From assembly GCA_019925095.2 (NCBI GenBank), contig CM034401.1, forward strand, positions 17,367,338-17,431,337: DNA of 64,000 nt, written 5' to 3'. The position numbers were made by a program, and so were the translations under genes. The notes below the pieces were generated by a model, which was not told where the DNA came from, did not search any database, and saw only the letters and a program-made list of their open reading frames with translations. Source of the DNA: Dendrolimus kikuchii. Lineage: Eukaryota; Arthropoda; Insecta; Lepidoptera; Lasiocampidae. Shown here piece by piece: positions 43,216 to 53,149 of the stretch (position 1 is its first letter; every line of letters begins with the position of its first letter).

Positions 43216-43731
43216 ATCTGTAGCAACACTGACACTTGGCTGATTGATAATACAATTCTGGGAAAGTAGACACATAATTTCAGTATCACTATTTGTTACA
43301 AATCTGTTAGAAATGTTATTAAAATACCATTAAGACATTTAAGGACGCATTGCTATTAAGTACACATAATTATAATGTGGTCATTTGAAATTGGTCGACG
43401 TTAATTTCGATAAGAACACGGATTTCTTTCATGTTTCATTATTTATGAAACACTTATAATACATACAAAAACGTTTTATTCTGTATACAAGTCGCGAAAA
43501 CTTAAGAAAATATTACTTAAAATACTTTCGGTTCAGGTATTTCCAATTTTGTAATTCGAATGCTTAATGTAAGTTTTGATTTAAATTATCGCCTGAAATA
43601 TGTTTTTGTATTAGTCTAATGCCCGGATTCTGAGGTACTTTTAACTGTAGTTTATCTGTTGGTTAGCGCTATCGGTTCAATAACTTATAAAATTGCGGCT
43701 TTGAAAACACCATCGTACGATAGTTACACTA
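43216..43731. other. No gene seen
   Basis: AT-rich spacer before the RepG insertion. Confidence 0.35.
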
Positions 43732-43744
43732 GGTTCAACTTAAC
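43732..43744. repeat. 13-bp target-site duplication, left
   Basis: GTTCAACTTAACT, identical to 44334-44346. Confidence 0.9.
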
Positions 43745-44333
43745 TTCCTCCTTCTGCGAGCAAGTCATGTTCGCGAAGGAATAGGCGGAACGGGAGCGTG
43801 AGCGTAATTCCCTGCTCCGCTCCCGCCAAAGGAGAACGCGCCGACGCCGGAGGTCAGATAGTGACCTTCGGCCGCCGTAAGCGGTTCCCTAGGGGTATAT
43901 GGGTTCTCACTCACCCGCACATGCCGTCGAGATGAGAGCGCGAGTCGTCCGCGCGCGCTCATCTCTCTTCCCGTGGGGCGCGTTACAGACCGCCCCACGC
44001 ATGGAATAGACCTAGTTTGTAGCCGGGGGATACGTTCCCTGGCATAGGAAGAGACCCAGTGCGGGGGGCCCACGCCTGCCAGGGCACGCGGAGTTGGGAA
44101 GCCCGTATACACGTAGCCCTGGCGTAATACGCAAGACGGAACACCCAGGGGTTTTAGTGGGTATCCCTAACTGGGGCGTGGCCATAGCGTGGCACCGGTT
44201 CTGACCGGGCACGCTAGTGCCACCCCCGATCTGGCGAATCCCACACACTAACACCGGTCGCGAACATACCCCCAGGCTTCTGTGCCTGTCGCGGCTTAGT
44301 CCTCAAACGGATTTCCCCTGACCAAAAAAAAAA
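43745..44333 (+). mobile_element. RepG: poly(A)-tailed LINE 3' end with 13-bp target duplication
   Basis: A GC-rich block of 589 bp sits in AT-rich flanks and ends with CTCAAACGGATTTCCCCTGA and an A11 tail. GTTCAACTTAACT occurs directly before (43732-43744) and directly after (44334-44346). So this is a 5'-truncated target-primed insertion in the plus direction. Open frames on the minus strand (43765-44112, 44012-44254) are composition artefacts. I found no reverse-transcriptase residues, so the clade is inferred only from layout; it is probably all 3' UTR. Confidence 0.88.
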
Positions 44334-44346
44334 GTTCAACTTAACT
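44334..44346. repeat. 13-bp target-site duplication, right
   Basis: GTTCAACTTAACT, directly after the poly(A) tail of the RepG insertion. Confidence 0.9.
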
Positions 44347-45160
44347 GACCAATATTAGACGTTTATCTATTCTATATCTTTTGTTTGAAGGTTTGTTGTT
44401 GACGTTTTTGTTTGAAGTAAATAAATATTAGATATTCTTTCTTAAATAGATCCATCTAGTGGCGAGATTTGGTACTATTTGTAGGTTAACAGTTAACATA
44501 AGTTTATCTATTACATAACTTTATGGAATCAATTGTTATTGAACTCATAACTGATAACCTCAGAAACCGGGCATAGAGACGATGTAAATCGTTAAGCACG
44601 CAACCATGTCGAACGTCACCCATCTGATAACCAGATGAGACATACTTTTTATCAAATTATATTGATTTGTAAACACGCCTGTGATAGCTTGCCAATAGAA
44701 AAATGTTCATGGCTATTTTTGAAGTCTTCAAAGCATGGCATTAATATTCCATGAATGGTTTTTTGCAGGCAAGCCTATACGGTTATTTTTGTAGTTAAAT
44801 TATCTTTCTTATGATACCAATTTTTATTGGTTAACAGAACGGTGCAGTTACCTATATTGACTTACCTGTTCATACCTGCTTGCCAGGTAGCCACGAACAG
44901 AAATAAGTAGGCAAGCCTATCAAGGCATATTCTCCATGTTAAAAACTATCAGTTGAGACTAAATTTGTTCAGTTATGAAAAGAGGTGAAGGTAATGCAAA
45001 AAAAATAATTATTATAAATTACTTGCGGTACAATAAACCGCATTTTCACTTCATTAATTCTGTGTTTAAATTGAAATATGAATTTGTGCAGTGTTAACGA
45101 TATAAAATGCAGTGTCCTCAATTAAATATAAATAAACTACCGTATTTTTTTTGCCTTTGA
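44347..45160. other. No gene seen
   Basis: AT-rich; no frames or recognised repeats. Confidence 0.4.
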
Positions 45161-45164
45161 TGTA

Positions 45165-45290
45165 GGTTGCCTGGAAGAGATCGCTTTGAGCGATAAGGCC
45201 GCCTATTGTATTGCCTAGAAAGTATTATAAATATGGTCTATTTTTATAATTGTATATGTTTGTGTCCAATAAAGTGTTCTCTCTCTTTCT
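45165..45290 (+). mobile_element. RepP, LINE tail with conserved hairpin
   Basis: GGTTGCCTGGAAGAGATCGC, TTTGAGCGATAAGGCCGCCT, then an AT-rich stretch and CAATAAAGTG. The ATCGCT-TTG-AGCGAT hairpin and following AAGGCCGCC are shared with 47240-47365. From memory this is a lepidopteran non-LTR retrotransposon 3' UTR. The tail ends in a CTCTCT run. Confidence 0.65.
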
Positions 45291-45774
45291 CTCGTATTTT
45301 GAGATAAACTTATTTCGCTTACTACTTGGCTTGATATAATACAGTTTGACACTATTTTTAAAATCTAACAAAGATTTTTCTTTGGAATTATTTTTTTAGC
45401 TACATTTGAAACATAAAACAACACGTCCTCATAAAAAGCAGGAACACCACTTTAAAAGCCTTCCTAAAAATTTTAGTTTGCACTTTTATGAGCGCACTTA
45501 CAAACTCGTTCAGCTGACTTCTGACAAATAAGCATTTTAAGTTATACGGGCACGTTAGCGCTGGAAGCTGAACGGACTAGCGATAAAATCTTTTATTTAT
45601 GCCCCAACCCGCAGCGCTTAGACATATCTCGAAAACACTGACCACATGATGGTCTTCGATATTTTTCTTTGTGACATCTAGGGAGAAAATTGCTTCGGAA
45701 ATTCTCAACTAGTATATTTTCTTAAGTTTCCGCAACTTTCATCCGTGCAGGAACGGAGAAAGAATACAATTTTC

Positions 45775-46040
45775 TGCGGCCGGGCGGCCTGTCGTAAGAG
45801 GCGACTAAACAACCCACATCCAGTTGGTAGGGCATTTGCCCGACTGGATAGCTACCACCCCTGATCTAGAGTATGCCGCCATAAAAACCTTGTGTTGTGT
45901 TCCGACATTAGTGACCAGGTTCCAGTCTCCCTTAAGAGAGTAGCAGCGCATTTGTAGCACCTTTGGTGTCCATAGACGATGGTAACCACTTTCCATCAAG
46001 TGGGCCGTCTGCCTGTCTGCTGAAATCACGCAATAAAAAA
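45775..46040 (+). mobile_element. RepF, longest copy
   Basis: It extends further 5' than the others: TTTTCTGCGGCCGGGCGGCC, TGTCGTAAGAGGCGACTAAA, CAACCCACATCCAGTTGG, then the standard RepF blocks to CTGCCTGTCTGCTGAAATCA and GCAATAAAAAATTTAAAAAA. The extra 5' part is also seen at 60571-60655. Confidence 0.85.
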
Positions 46041-46049
46041 TTTAAAAAA

Positions 46050-46525
46050 ACTTGTATACATAAGGTTGGTTGGCAAGTACCATTTATTTGGGATCCGGTC
46101 ATCAAAACTTTTAAGACCCAAACCCAGCAAAAACCAACTGTCAGACCTTAAGACACTGTGAGCTCTTTCTGCGTGCAACGGAACACAAACCAAATTGACT
46201 GATAATTTTTTATTTTTTCTTCCACCCATTTTAATAATGTTACATGCCGACAAAGATGACTGCACACCTGCCTGCCATAAAGCGCAGTTTATTACCTTCC
46301 CGCATTTGGACTTCTTTTGTGTACTTTGTGTTTGTAAAATTCGTAATTAGAAAAACAGTCCATTGTGTATTGTCATCTTTTAAGGCAGTCATTAGGTAGT
46401 TGTGTCGAACTGATTCTAAGAAATCCGATCGTTGACACTTGACGTCTTCGTCACGAAACGTCGGAATAGCAAAAATCAAATAAATTACCGCGCTTAAAAC
46501 CGATAAAACGTAGTTTTATTAGTAT
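46050..46525 (-). mobile_element. RepX copy interrupted by an LTR-L fragment
   Basis: On the minus strand the RepX left terminus (TAATAAAACTACGTTTTATC, then GGTTTTAAGCGCGGTAATTT) lies at 46525-46435 and the right part (GTTCCGTTGCACGC, GCTGGGTTTGGGTCTTAAAA) at 46235-46060. The middle of RepX is replaced by 46238-46432. Confidence 0.6.
46238..46432 (+). mobile_element. LTR-L 5' fragment within RepX
   Basis: It starts TGTTACATGCCGACAAAGAT, then GCACACCTGCCTGCCATAAA, GTACTTTGTGTTTGTAAAAT and AGTCCATTGTGTATTGTCAT, matching the first 195 bp of 61093-61579. It then stops abruptly, so this is a partial LTR from a rearrangement, not a clean solo LTR. Confidence 0.7.
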
Positions 46526-46529
46526 ATAA

Positions 46530-46650
46530 GTACTAGAGAATTTTTATACTTAAACTTCTTTATACCTTGAACTCCGTCAAAGTGTTTACCAATATATTTT
46601 AAAATAAAATTTTGCGTTAGCTTCAATGGGTTTATTCTTCTTTGAAACCA
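46530..46650. other. No gene seen
   Basis: AT-rich spacer. Confidence 0.3.
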
Positions 46651-46654
46651 CTTT

Positions 46655-46700
46655 GAAAACAAGGTTGCCAGGATCGATATGACCGATAAGGCCAATTGTT
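46655..46700 (+). repeat. RepP fragment, decayed
   Basis: AAGGTTGCCAGGATCGATAT and GACCGATAAGGCCAATTG retain the RepP core, but the hairpin stem now has a mismatch. Confidence 0.45.
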
Positions 46701-46704
46701 CAGT

Positions 46705-47235
46705 TAAAATACATTTAGTTCCAGTTTAACAGAAACCTTTATTAGTAAAGATCATTTCAAAAGTTGAGATATATTTGTAAGAGGTGCATTGAAATATCAT
46801 TGTCAAGAGTAACATGTTATTAATATCGCTCTCGCGGAGCGTCTGAAGGAAGCTGGGGCCATAAAAAGAAGATAAGAGTCTTGCCGAAAACATTAAAAAA
46901 AATTGGGTATACTTATAGTCCCATGTCCATAAAATATTACAGAGTTTGAGACGAAGGGAGAAAGAAAACATAGAGAAGCTACAAGAAGGAAAGATTTAAA
47001 AAAATAATAATGCCATCTTTAAACGTTGTAAAGCACAGTTTCACATATCAGGCTGTTGAATTCTATTATTGTTCACATGTAAGTATATGTAATTTATATT
47101 ATTAATCTATTTAATTATGTATATATTTCTATATTAGTTTATTATTGTTATTTTTTTTTCTTTATTACGATTGAATTAGTCTTTTAATTTAGTTAAACCA
47201 ACAAATATTATTTGCTTTTTCTTGTAATGTCTCCT
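46705..47235. other. No gene seen
   Basis: AT-rich; an 81-codon minus frame (46726-46971) is unrecognised. Confidence 0.35.
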
Positions 47236-47239
47236 TGAA

Positions 47240-47365
47240 CATCGGGTTACCTGGAAGAGATCGCTATAAGCGATAAGGCCGCTCATTGTTCTAATGCAAA
47301 TCTATTTATATTAAATGTCTAGGTTTAAGTTATGGTGAAGAATAAAGAGTTTTCATTCATTCATT
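47240..47365 (+). mobile_element. RepP, LINE tail with conserved hairpin (copy 2)
   Basis: GGGTTACCTGGAAGAGATCG, CTATAAGCGATAAGGCCGCT, then GAATAAAGAG and a TTCATTCATTCATTC microsatellite. The stem ATCGCT/AGCGAT is kept while the loop differs (ATA instead of TTG at 45165). Confidence 0.65.
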
Positions 47366-48250
47366 CAAGCTGTTGAAATTTTCAACAAACTACCTACTTA
47401 CCTAAAGTTAAATATAGGTATATACAAAATGCAATATCATTTAAGCGTAATTTTAAAACATCCTTCTCAAACAAGCATATTGAATAATATGCTGAATAGG
47501 TGACGATTATTTTTGTGCTTAAATAATAATATGACTATATAAAAATGCCTTCTTCTATTGACATATATTTGTAAAATTAATAATGTATATTGTAAATTAA
47601 AAATTGTTATAATTGTAATTATGACTACGTATTTATATTTCAGACACAAATGTTTTTTGTTAATGAATTAATATAAATAAATAAAAAGATATATAACATC
47701 CTCTGGAGAATGGTCGCCAACGCGCCAAGTGTTCGACGAACCGCGATCCGTTGCCTTAATCAAAGTGAATTGTAACGTAATCAGTGTTAATGTCAAGAGT
47801 GATAATTATTATTTAAGGAATTTGTAAAGCATTAGTGACCAGGTTTCAGTCTCCTTGCAAACCTTGCTTGCTCAAAAGGCGGCGTACATATTATCAAAAT
47901 ATGCTTTTCTTTAAATATACATGTAAACAATGTAAGTACGTCGCTATTTCTTCAAATATTTTTTTTTCTTTCTAAAGATTTTATTTTCCATTGTATCTCT
48001 TTTACTAAAAATTGTTTACAGACATACCAAACGAAAACCAACAAACCTATTACCCGTGCGCAGAAGGTTTGCCGATAGCCTCATGATGTCACACGTCGAT
48101 GGTCAGTACGATTGACAAAAAAGGTTACATGAATAATTGTTGCAATAAATGTATTATTGTATATACTTTACATAAGCATATATAATAATAGTAAGTAATA
48201 CAATACAATAATAGTAAGTAGTCATCGGCAAACCGTCTGTGTGCGGCTTA
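47366..48250. other. No gene; small RepF scrap
   Basis: AT-rich. GCATTAGTGACCAGGTTTCA at 47830-47849 followed by GTCTCCTT is a short RepF fragment. 47695-47790 is GC-richer with GCGCCAAGTGTTCGACGAAC, of unknown origin. Confidence 0.35.
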
Positions 48251-48251
48251 T

Positions 48252-48445
48252 ATGCTATCTTTACCATTCCATTTTCCCTGTTCTATTCTTTCCATAACAG
48301 TCCTCGTGTCTGATCCTTCTATCCCAGCCCTCATATTCTATCCCTTTATTCTATCCCTCCGATTCCATCCTAAAGGCTGGCAACGCATTGGCTCTCTGTT
48401 ACAAACGTTTATAGGCGATGGCAACAATTTTCCGTTAGGTGGAGT
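48252..48445 (+). repeat. RepD (copy 2)
   Basis: Pyrimidine-rich CTATCCC phrases, CATTGGCTCTCTGTTACAAA, CGTTTATAGGCGATGGCAAC. Inverted relation to 4680-4885. Confidence 0.5.
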
Positions 48446-48474
48446 GTCTACACACAGTGCATAACAAGTATTAT

Positions 48475-48632
48475 AATACATACATAACTTCACGCCAGTT
48501 CCCTTGCGGGGTAGGCGCGAACAACAGAGCGCCATTTAGGCTTATTCTTACACACCTCACTTGCTTCTTTGACATTCATAACTCTTGTCATGCACGCTCG
48601 TCTGTTCTTAAGGCTCCTGACATTATAATACC
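48475..48632 (-). mobile_element. TATG-LINE 3' end (5'-truncated copy)
   Basis: ATACATACATAACTTCACGC, CCTTGCGGGGTAGGCGCGAA, then the complement of NVKEASEVCKN and NRRACMTR codons to CTTAAGGCTCCTGACAT, where it ends. Confidence 0.85.
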
Positions 48633-48639
48633 CTTATGT

Positions 48640-49430
48640 AAAACCCGTATATTAAATATATTAGACTTTAATTGCATAATAAGACTTAAAATTGAGATGT
48701 TTTAGTGTTAATATAATTTAAAAGGTAAAAAGTTATGTATACTTAACACATAAATTTAAATATTTGTACAACCATCGGTCAGATACGGTGATACCAGACA
48801 CAGTGTTTAACCAACTATTATCGACATACAACTATCTATATTTCTGCAAATAAAGAATCATTCATTCGTAGAATATGTATGTTAAAAATAAACAACGTTT
48901 CAATTACATGTCGCTAGATTTATGAAATCACAGTAAATTTATCAAGGACTAAAGTGTTCTAAATGTTTTTTTACAACCTCTACTTGTAAAGGCTTCTTTA
49001 CTTCAACAGAAAACTACGAAGACATCCACAAGCATATTTCATCCACTAGACAATGATCAACTTTAATATTTCTGTAAATCAAGCAGTTAATCTAACAGCC
49101 TATCTAGAATAATTAGCATGCTGTAATTAAAATATTAATTATAAGCGAACTAAGCCGGCCGGTGGACTAATTAAATTAGTTTAATCACCATAATTTTAAT
49201 CACTGTTTGTAAAACTACCGTCAACTAGAGATATTATTAAAAATGTAAATCAGGTACCGTTAGTCAAATATTAAAAAATCATAACGATATTTCTAATTGA
49301 CTTTTATATTTAAGTTAACCGGAGGCCGATGTATTTGCTTATAAAATTATGAAAATAATATACCTCACAAGTGGAGAATCTGAAAAAAAGAAATAAGACG
49401 GTAGAACTTAAAAAAACTTTTTATTATTAT
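48640..49430. other. No gene seen
   Basis: AT-rich; nothing recognised. Confidence 0.4.
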
Positions 49431-49434
49431 ATTT

Positions 49435-50095
49435 TTGTACCTATGTCTTCGAAGACCACGGGCCATAAAAATGGTCGGGACTTTTGGAGGGCTTGCGTGG
49501 GAAGACCAACACATAGAGGCCCCTTAGTCAAATTTAATGTAAATGTGGCGTGACACTGAATGGCAACTATCCCTGACTACACTATATAAAAATGCACCCA
49601 AGGACAAGCCCCGGTGAGTGTAGGACTATTGTAGGAAATGAGAACAAGACGTACCGGTCTGTTGGGATGAGCTGCTAGTGGATCTAGGGAGCTGGTACTA
49701 TGGGGACTATGGCGTCTGCCGTCGCAATGTTCGGGGAACATGGAAAAAACAGACAGAGGGTGACTCGCCACTCCCTGCATGGGTCCCAAAAAAATGCTGT
49801 ACAAAATTGGCAAAGGTGGGCTGCAGATTTACCGAAGCTATTTCCGACGTTAGGCCATTTATCACATCCACCCCTGGAGCTTTAGTCTTAACTCTAGTCA
49901 TTTACACTCTGTGCCGGCTAGCTAAGGCAAGCCTTGTCTTGGCCCCTCGGAGTCAAGTACGAGGTGTCGCTACTCACCTAAGGCTTCACCACAAAGCCTC
50001 CTTGCGGGTTTATTATTATGGTTAACATTTCAATGACTCGATGGCGTCTGTGGCTGAGTGGAATAAGCCTTTGCCGATATAACTCCCTGAAATAC
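49435..50095 (-). mobile_element. RepY, about 660-bp element (copy 1)
   Basis: It is the inverted match of 57053-57728 along its full length: GGCCATAAAAATGGTCGGGA, CAAGGACAAGCCCCGGTGAG, TGTTCGGGGAACATGGAAAA, GGTGGGCTGCAGATTTACCG, CTCGGAGTCAAGTACGAGGT, GATGGCGTCTGTGGCTGAGT and ATATAACTCCCTGAAATA. Frames of 115 and 78 codons inside are shared with the other copy as DNA but lack recognisable protein motifs. The CTGTGGCTGAGTGG part resembles a pol III A box, so one end may be SINE-like. Confidence 0.7.
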
Positions 50096-50168
50096 AGAAG
50101 AAATATGACATGATAAATTTCATAAACATACACTATATACTACGTGTTTGTTTTCCAGTATTTAAAAA

Positions 50169-50181
50169 AAACTGTTATATT
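50169..50181. repeat. 13-bp target-site duplication, poly(A) side
   Basis: AAACTGTTATATT, running directly into the T run of the LINE. Confidence 0.85.
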
Positions 50182-50996
50182 TTTTTTTTTTTTTTTTAAA
50201 TATCGCCAATCTCCTCCGTCATTTTGCAAGACAGAGATTTTCTTTTTCTTGTCTATTTTAATCTAATTCTAATTTTGGAAAAATAAGGGGTGGGAAGTCT
50301 TTTATTTTTATTATTTCTCTCTTTTTTTGTATTTTCTTTCATTTTTCTTTCTTTTCAAAAACTTACTTTCTATTACATTTACTTATTTTACTAACATACA
50401 GATTATTTTTTATTTATATATTTTATGTTGTACATTAACTCTTATTGCCTATCTTATCTTCTAGTACTGTTTCATATATATCTATACATATATATTTTAC
50501 AGTTTTCTATTCTCTATTTATTGTTTAATACTATACATTTACTACTTATCTTCAACTATTTTTGGGAATACATTTTATCTTAACACTATTTATACTAACA
50601 CTATTTTTACATATATTTACTATATGCCGATAGCGTTACTTGTAGACTTGTTTCTCTTTAACACCTTTCGGACCACAAGTGTCGCGAACTCTAAAAATCC
50701 CTCCAGCAGTCTTTTACCTAAGAGTTCATTGATGTTCTCTTTCTTAATGTCCACGCGCAGGGTTTGTTCCGCGTTGTACCGCTCGACGGCAAAGAGGGGG
50801 CACTCAAACACTACGTGCAAGGGGGTCTCTGGTACTCCGGGTTCACAGACACACGATGGGTCCTCCTTCAATTTGAAGCGATTCAAATATTCGGAGAACC
50901 CTCCGTGGCCCGTGAATATCTGGGTCGTCAGGCTCGTGACTCCGACTCTCCTGATGATTTTATAGGCACATTCCGGTTCCGGGAAGAAAAACAGAC
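50182..50996 (-). mobile_element. R1-like LINE 3' end, 5'-truncated, with 13-bp target duplication
   Basis: On the minus strand it has about 375 bp of coding sequence, an AT-rich 3' UTR of about 420 bp and a poly(A) tail (T run at 50182-50197 on the plus strand). AAACTGTTATATT is found at 50169-50181 and again at 50997-51009, directly at both edges. That defines the insertion precisely and shows target-primed integration. Confidence 0.88.
50620..50996 (-). pseudogene. R1-like LINE polyprotein, C-terminal fragment
   Basis: About 125 codons of the C-terminal end of a non-LTR retrotransposon polyprotein. After the truncation point the frame reads PEPECAYKIIRRVG, then IFTGHGGFSEYLNRF, then a Cys-His block C-V-C, nine residues, H, four residues, C (around PETPLHVVFECPLF). 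TGHGxFxxYLxRF followed by CxC...H...C is a hallmark of R1-clade and related LINE C-termini. The frame is open from 50996 to the stop at 50620-50622. The ATG upstream at 51033 lies outside the element beyond the target duplication, so residues before the truncation point are host sequence. Reverse-transcriptase and endonuclease domains are missing; the copy is dead on arrival. Confidence 0.85.
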
Positions 50997-51009
50997 AAAC
51001 TGTTATATT
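50997..51009. repeat. 13-bp target-site duplication, truncated side
   Basis: AAACTGTTATATT, identical to 50169-50181. Confidence 0.85.
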
Positions 51010-51077
51010 ACGACACGCACTTGGCCGATTCATTTTGAATTAAGTCTGTGCAGCCAGTCTAACATATGACGGTGTAT

Positions 51078-51171
51078 GGGAGCTTCGCGCAAGAAGCAGT
51101 TACGAACTGCTCAGGTATTATGGCCGCAGCAGCCTGGCTAAGCAGCCAGGCTTCCTAGTGCGCGGAAGCCC
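51078..51171. other. GC-rich cluster of short hairpins
   Basis: AGCAGTT-ACG-AACTGCT (51095-51111), GCCTGGCT-AAGC-AGCCAGGC (51132-51151) and GGCTTCC-8 nt-GGAAGCC (51149-51170) follow one another. An outer near-match GGGAGCTTCGCGC with GCGCGGAAGCCC could close the set. It is not a tRNA: there is no GGTTCGAATC-type arm. Origin unknown. Confidence 0.5.
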
Positions 51172-51265
51172 TAAGTGTTAAGTAAGGTTCACTAGTAACT
51201 TAAGTAAGGTTAACTATTTCCCTGTTTATAGACTTCAGGAATTAGTATAAGTGGTAACTCTAGAA

Positions 51266-51326
51266 CTAAGAAATTTTGCAAATTTGCAAAATTTGCAAAA
51301 TTTGCAAAATTTGCAAAATTTCTTAG
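51266..51326. repeat. TTTGCAAAA tandem array inside a palindrome
   Basis: Five overlapping 9-bp TTTGCAAAA-type units (TTTGCAAAATTTGCAAAATT) lie between CTAAGAAATTTTGCAAA at 51266 and its exact reverse complement ending at 51326. The whole 61 bp is almost perfectly self-complementary. Confidence 0.9.
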
Positions 51327-51329
51327 CAT

Positions 51330-52910
51330 TATAATTTTCTGTATAACACAGTTAAACTCTCACTGCCTTGTTGCCAAATCCGCTTAAAGTGTATAAAACT
51401 TTTGCATTGTTTTAACTGTATGATTGCTTCTAAGAGCTTTTGTTGCTTATATTTTTTGTGCGAATTTGTTGCGACAGTTCGGGCGTAAAAGTTTTGGAGT
51501 AAAACGTGGAAGATGTGGTGGTAATATTTATGAAATATTTTCCTATTTAGTACTTGGAAGTCGTGTATTTTTGTTATAACTTGTATTAATTTAAGGTTAT
51601 GTAAAAAAATTGTATTCTCTTTATATATAGTATTTACATAAACTTATATTACAATAATATGTGAGTTTCTCTCGATATAAACATGACACATAAACTAAAT
51701 TTAAAAGACAACTAATTTTCCTGATTCATTGAAGGTCATATAATAATGAAGCAATTTCATTAATGTTAAGATCAGAATTGTGCCAAATTTAATGTACAAA
51801 AATAAATGCAATTCACATTTCACTGGAAAGTTAATTAATTTAGAAAAATGACAAATTTGTTCTATGATTTGAATATACGTTGACGTTGGTTCAGAATAGT
51901 ACAAGAACTCTCGCAATATAAGAAAGGATACTATTATATTCACTTCTGGTCCCAATGTTAGGTATATACAATAATAATTTTAAAGTCTTAATATGGATTA
52001 TTCAGTATGCCAAATCTCACATAAAGTAAATGTCTGAGAAAAATGGCTGTAACATTGATAAACACATGGACAGACAGACATGAGAAATTTAAAACGGTTC
52101 CTTTTTTACTAAAACGACTAGGGAACCCACCTAAACACTAAAAATTAGCCTATTATATTTAATTATGAAATTTATACGAAAAATATTGCCTACGACAAAT
52201 TTAAAACCGATGAAAACTGCTGACATTTAAGTAAGTATATTTTATCTGTTTTCAAATTCAACATCCATACTCAACTGACGTCACAGGACGATCGCATCAA
52301 TCGAAATTTTTAATGTCCATGAAATATTTAACGTTCGGCCATAATCCGAAAGTGGGTTATTATTCAAATGTATGCAAAAACACAACCATGCTGGAACATT
52401 TCGAGTTTACGAGTAGCCTTCAAGTCGAAGGCTCGTTTCCGCTGTCGGAAATGAGACGGAACGACTAAAGATTTGGTATTAGATGCTGGATTTGTTACAA
52501 AAGGTCACCTCTTTGCTTCAATAATGGTTTTATCTTAAAAATTGAAATTTTGGAAATTTTTTAACTATTAAAAATAATTGTTTCGAAACGTCATTCGTTG
52601 CGTGTTTCGACACAATTATTTATTAAAGGTTAAAAAACCTCTTATATAATGATATATTATTAATACTGATTTTATGTAATGTATATTAAAAATTATTTTA
52701 TTAGCTCTAATGTATTACTCTCATAGAGGTATGGGAAATAGTATTTTACTAGCCAATTAATAGAAAGTGTCTATGTTTATAAATGATTAAAAAACAACAA
52801 AAGTATTCATCTATTACCTAGTATACTGGTGAAAATGAACAAAATTGCCACAGAATTAATGAAACAGGCTATTATAATGGTAAATCAATTTACTTTTTTG
52901 TTAATAGTAA
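51330..52910. other. No gene seen
   Basis: 1.6 kb of AT-rich sequence with no frame over 84 codons and no repeat partner in the window; one of the longer stretches of possibly unique DNA. Confidence 0.4.
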
Positions 52911-52914
52911 TAGT

Positions 52915-53148
52915 TGCCAGGTGGTAGGGCATTTGCCCGACTGGATGGTTACCACCCCTGGTCTAGAGCATGCCGCCGTAACAACTTTGAGTTGTGTTCC
53001 GGCATTAGTGACCAGGTTCCAGACTCACTTAAGAGAGCAGCAGCGCATTTGTAGCACCTTTGGTGTTGCAAATGTCCATAGGCGATGGTAACCGCTTTCC
53101 ATCCAGTGGGCCGTCTGCCTGTCTGCTGAACTCCTGCAATAAAAAAAT
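52915..53148 (+). mobile_element. RepF copy (best preserved)
   Basis: TTGCCAGGTGGTAGGGCATT, TGCCCGACTGGATGGTTACC, ATGCCGCCGTAACAACTTTG, CGGCATTAGTGACCAGGTTC, GTTGCAAATGTCCATAGGCG, CCGTCTGCCTGTCTGCTGAA and CTCCTGCAATAAAAAAATAA. Used as the comparison copy for the family. Confidence 0.88.
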
Positions 53149-53149
53149 A

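Noticed and set aside
43765..44254. 115- and 80-codon minus-strand frames in a GC-rich island
   Set aside because: They are antisense to a poly(A)-tailed LINE 3' region with a target duplication; GC-rich DNA lacks stops by chance.
49678..50025. 115-codon plus-strand frame with a hydrophobic stretch
   Set aside because: It is inside RepY; the matching frame in the other copy is broken at different places and no family is recognised.
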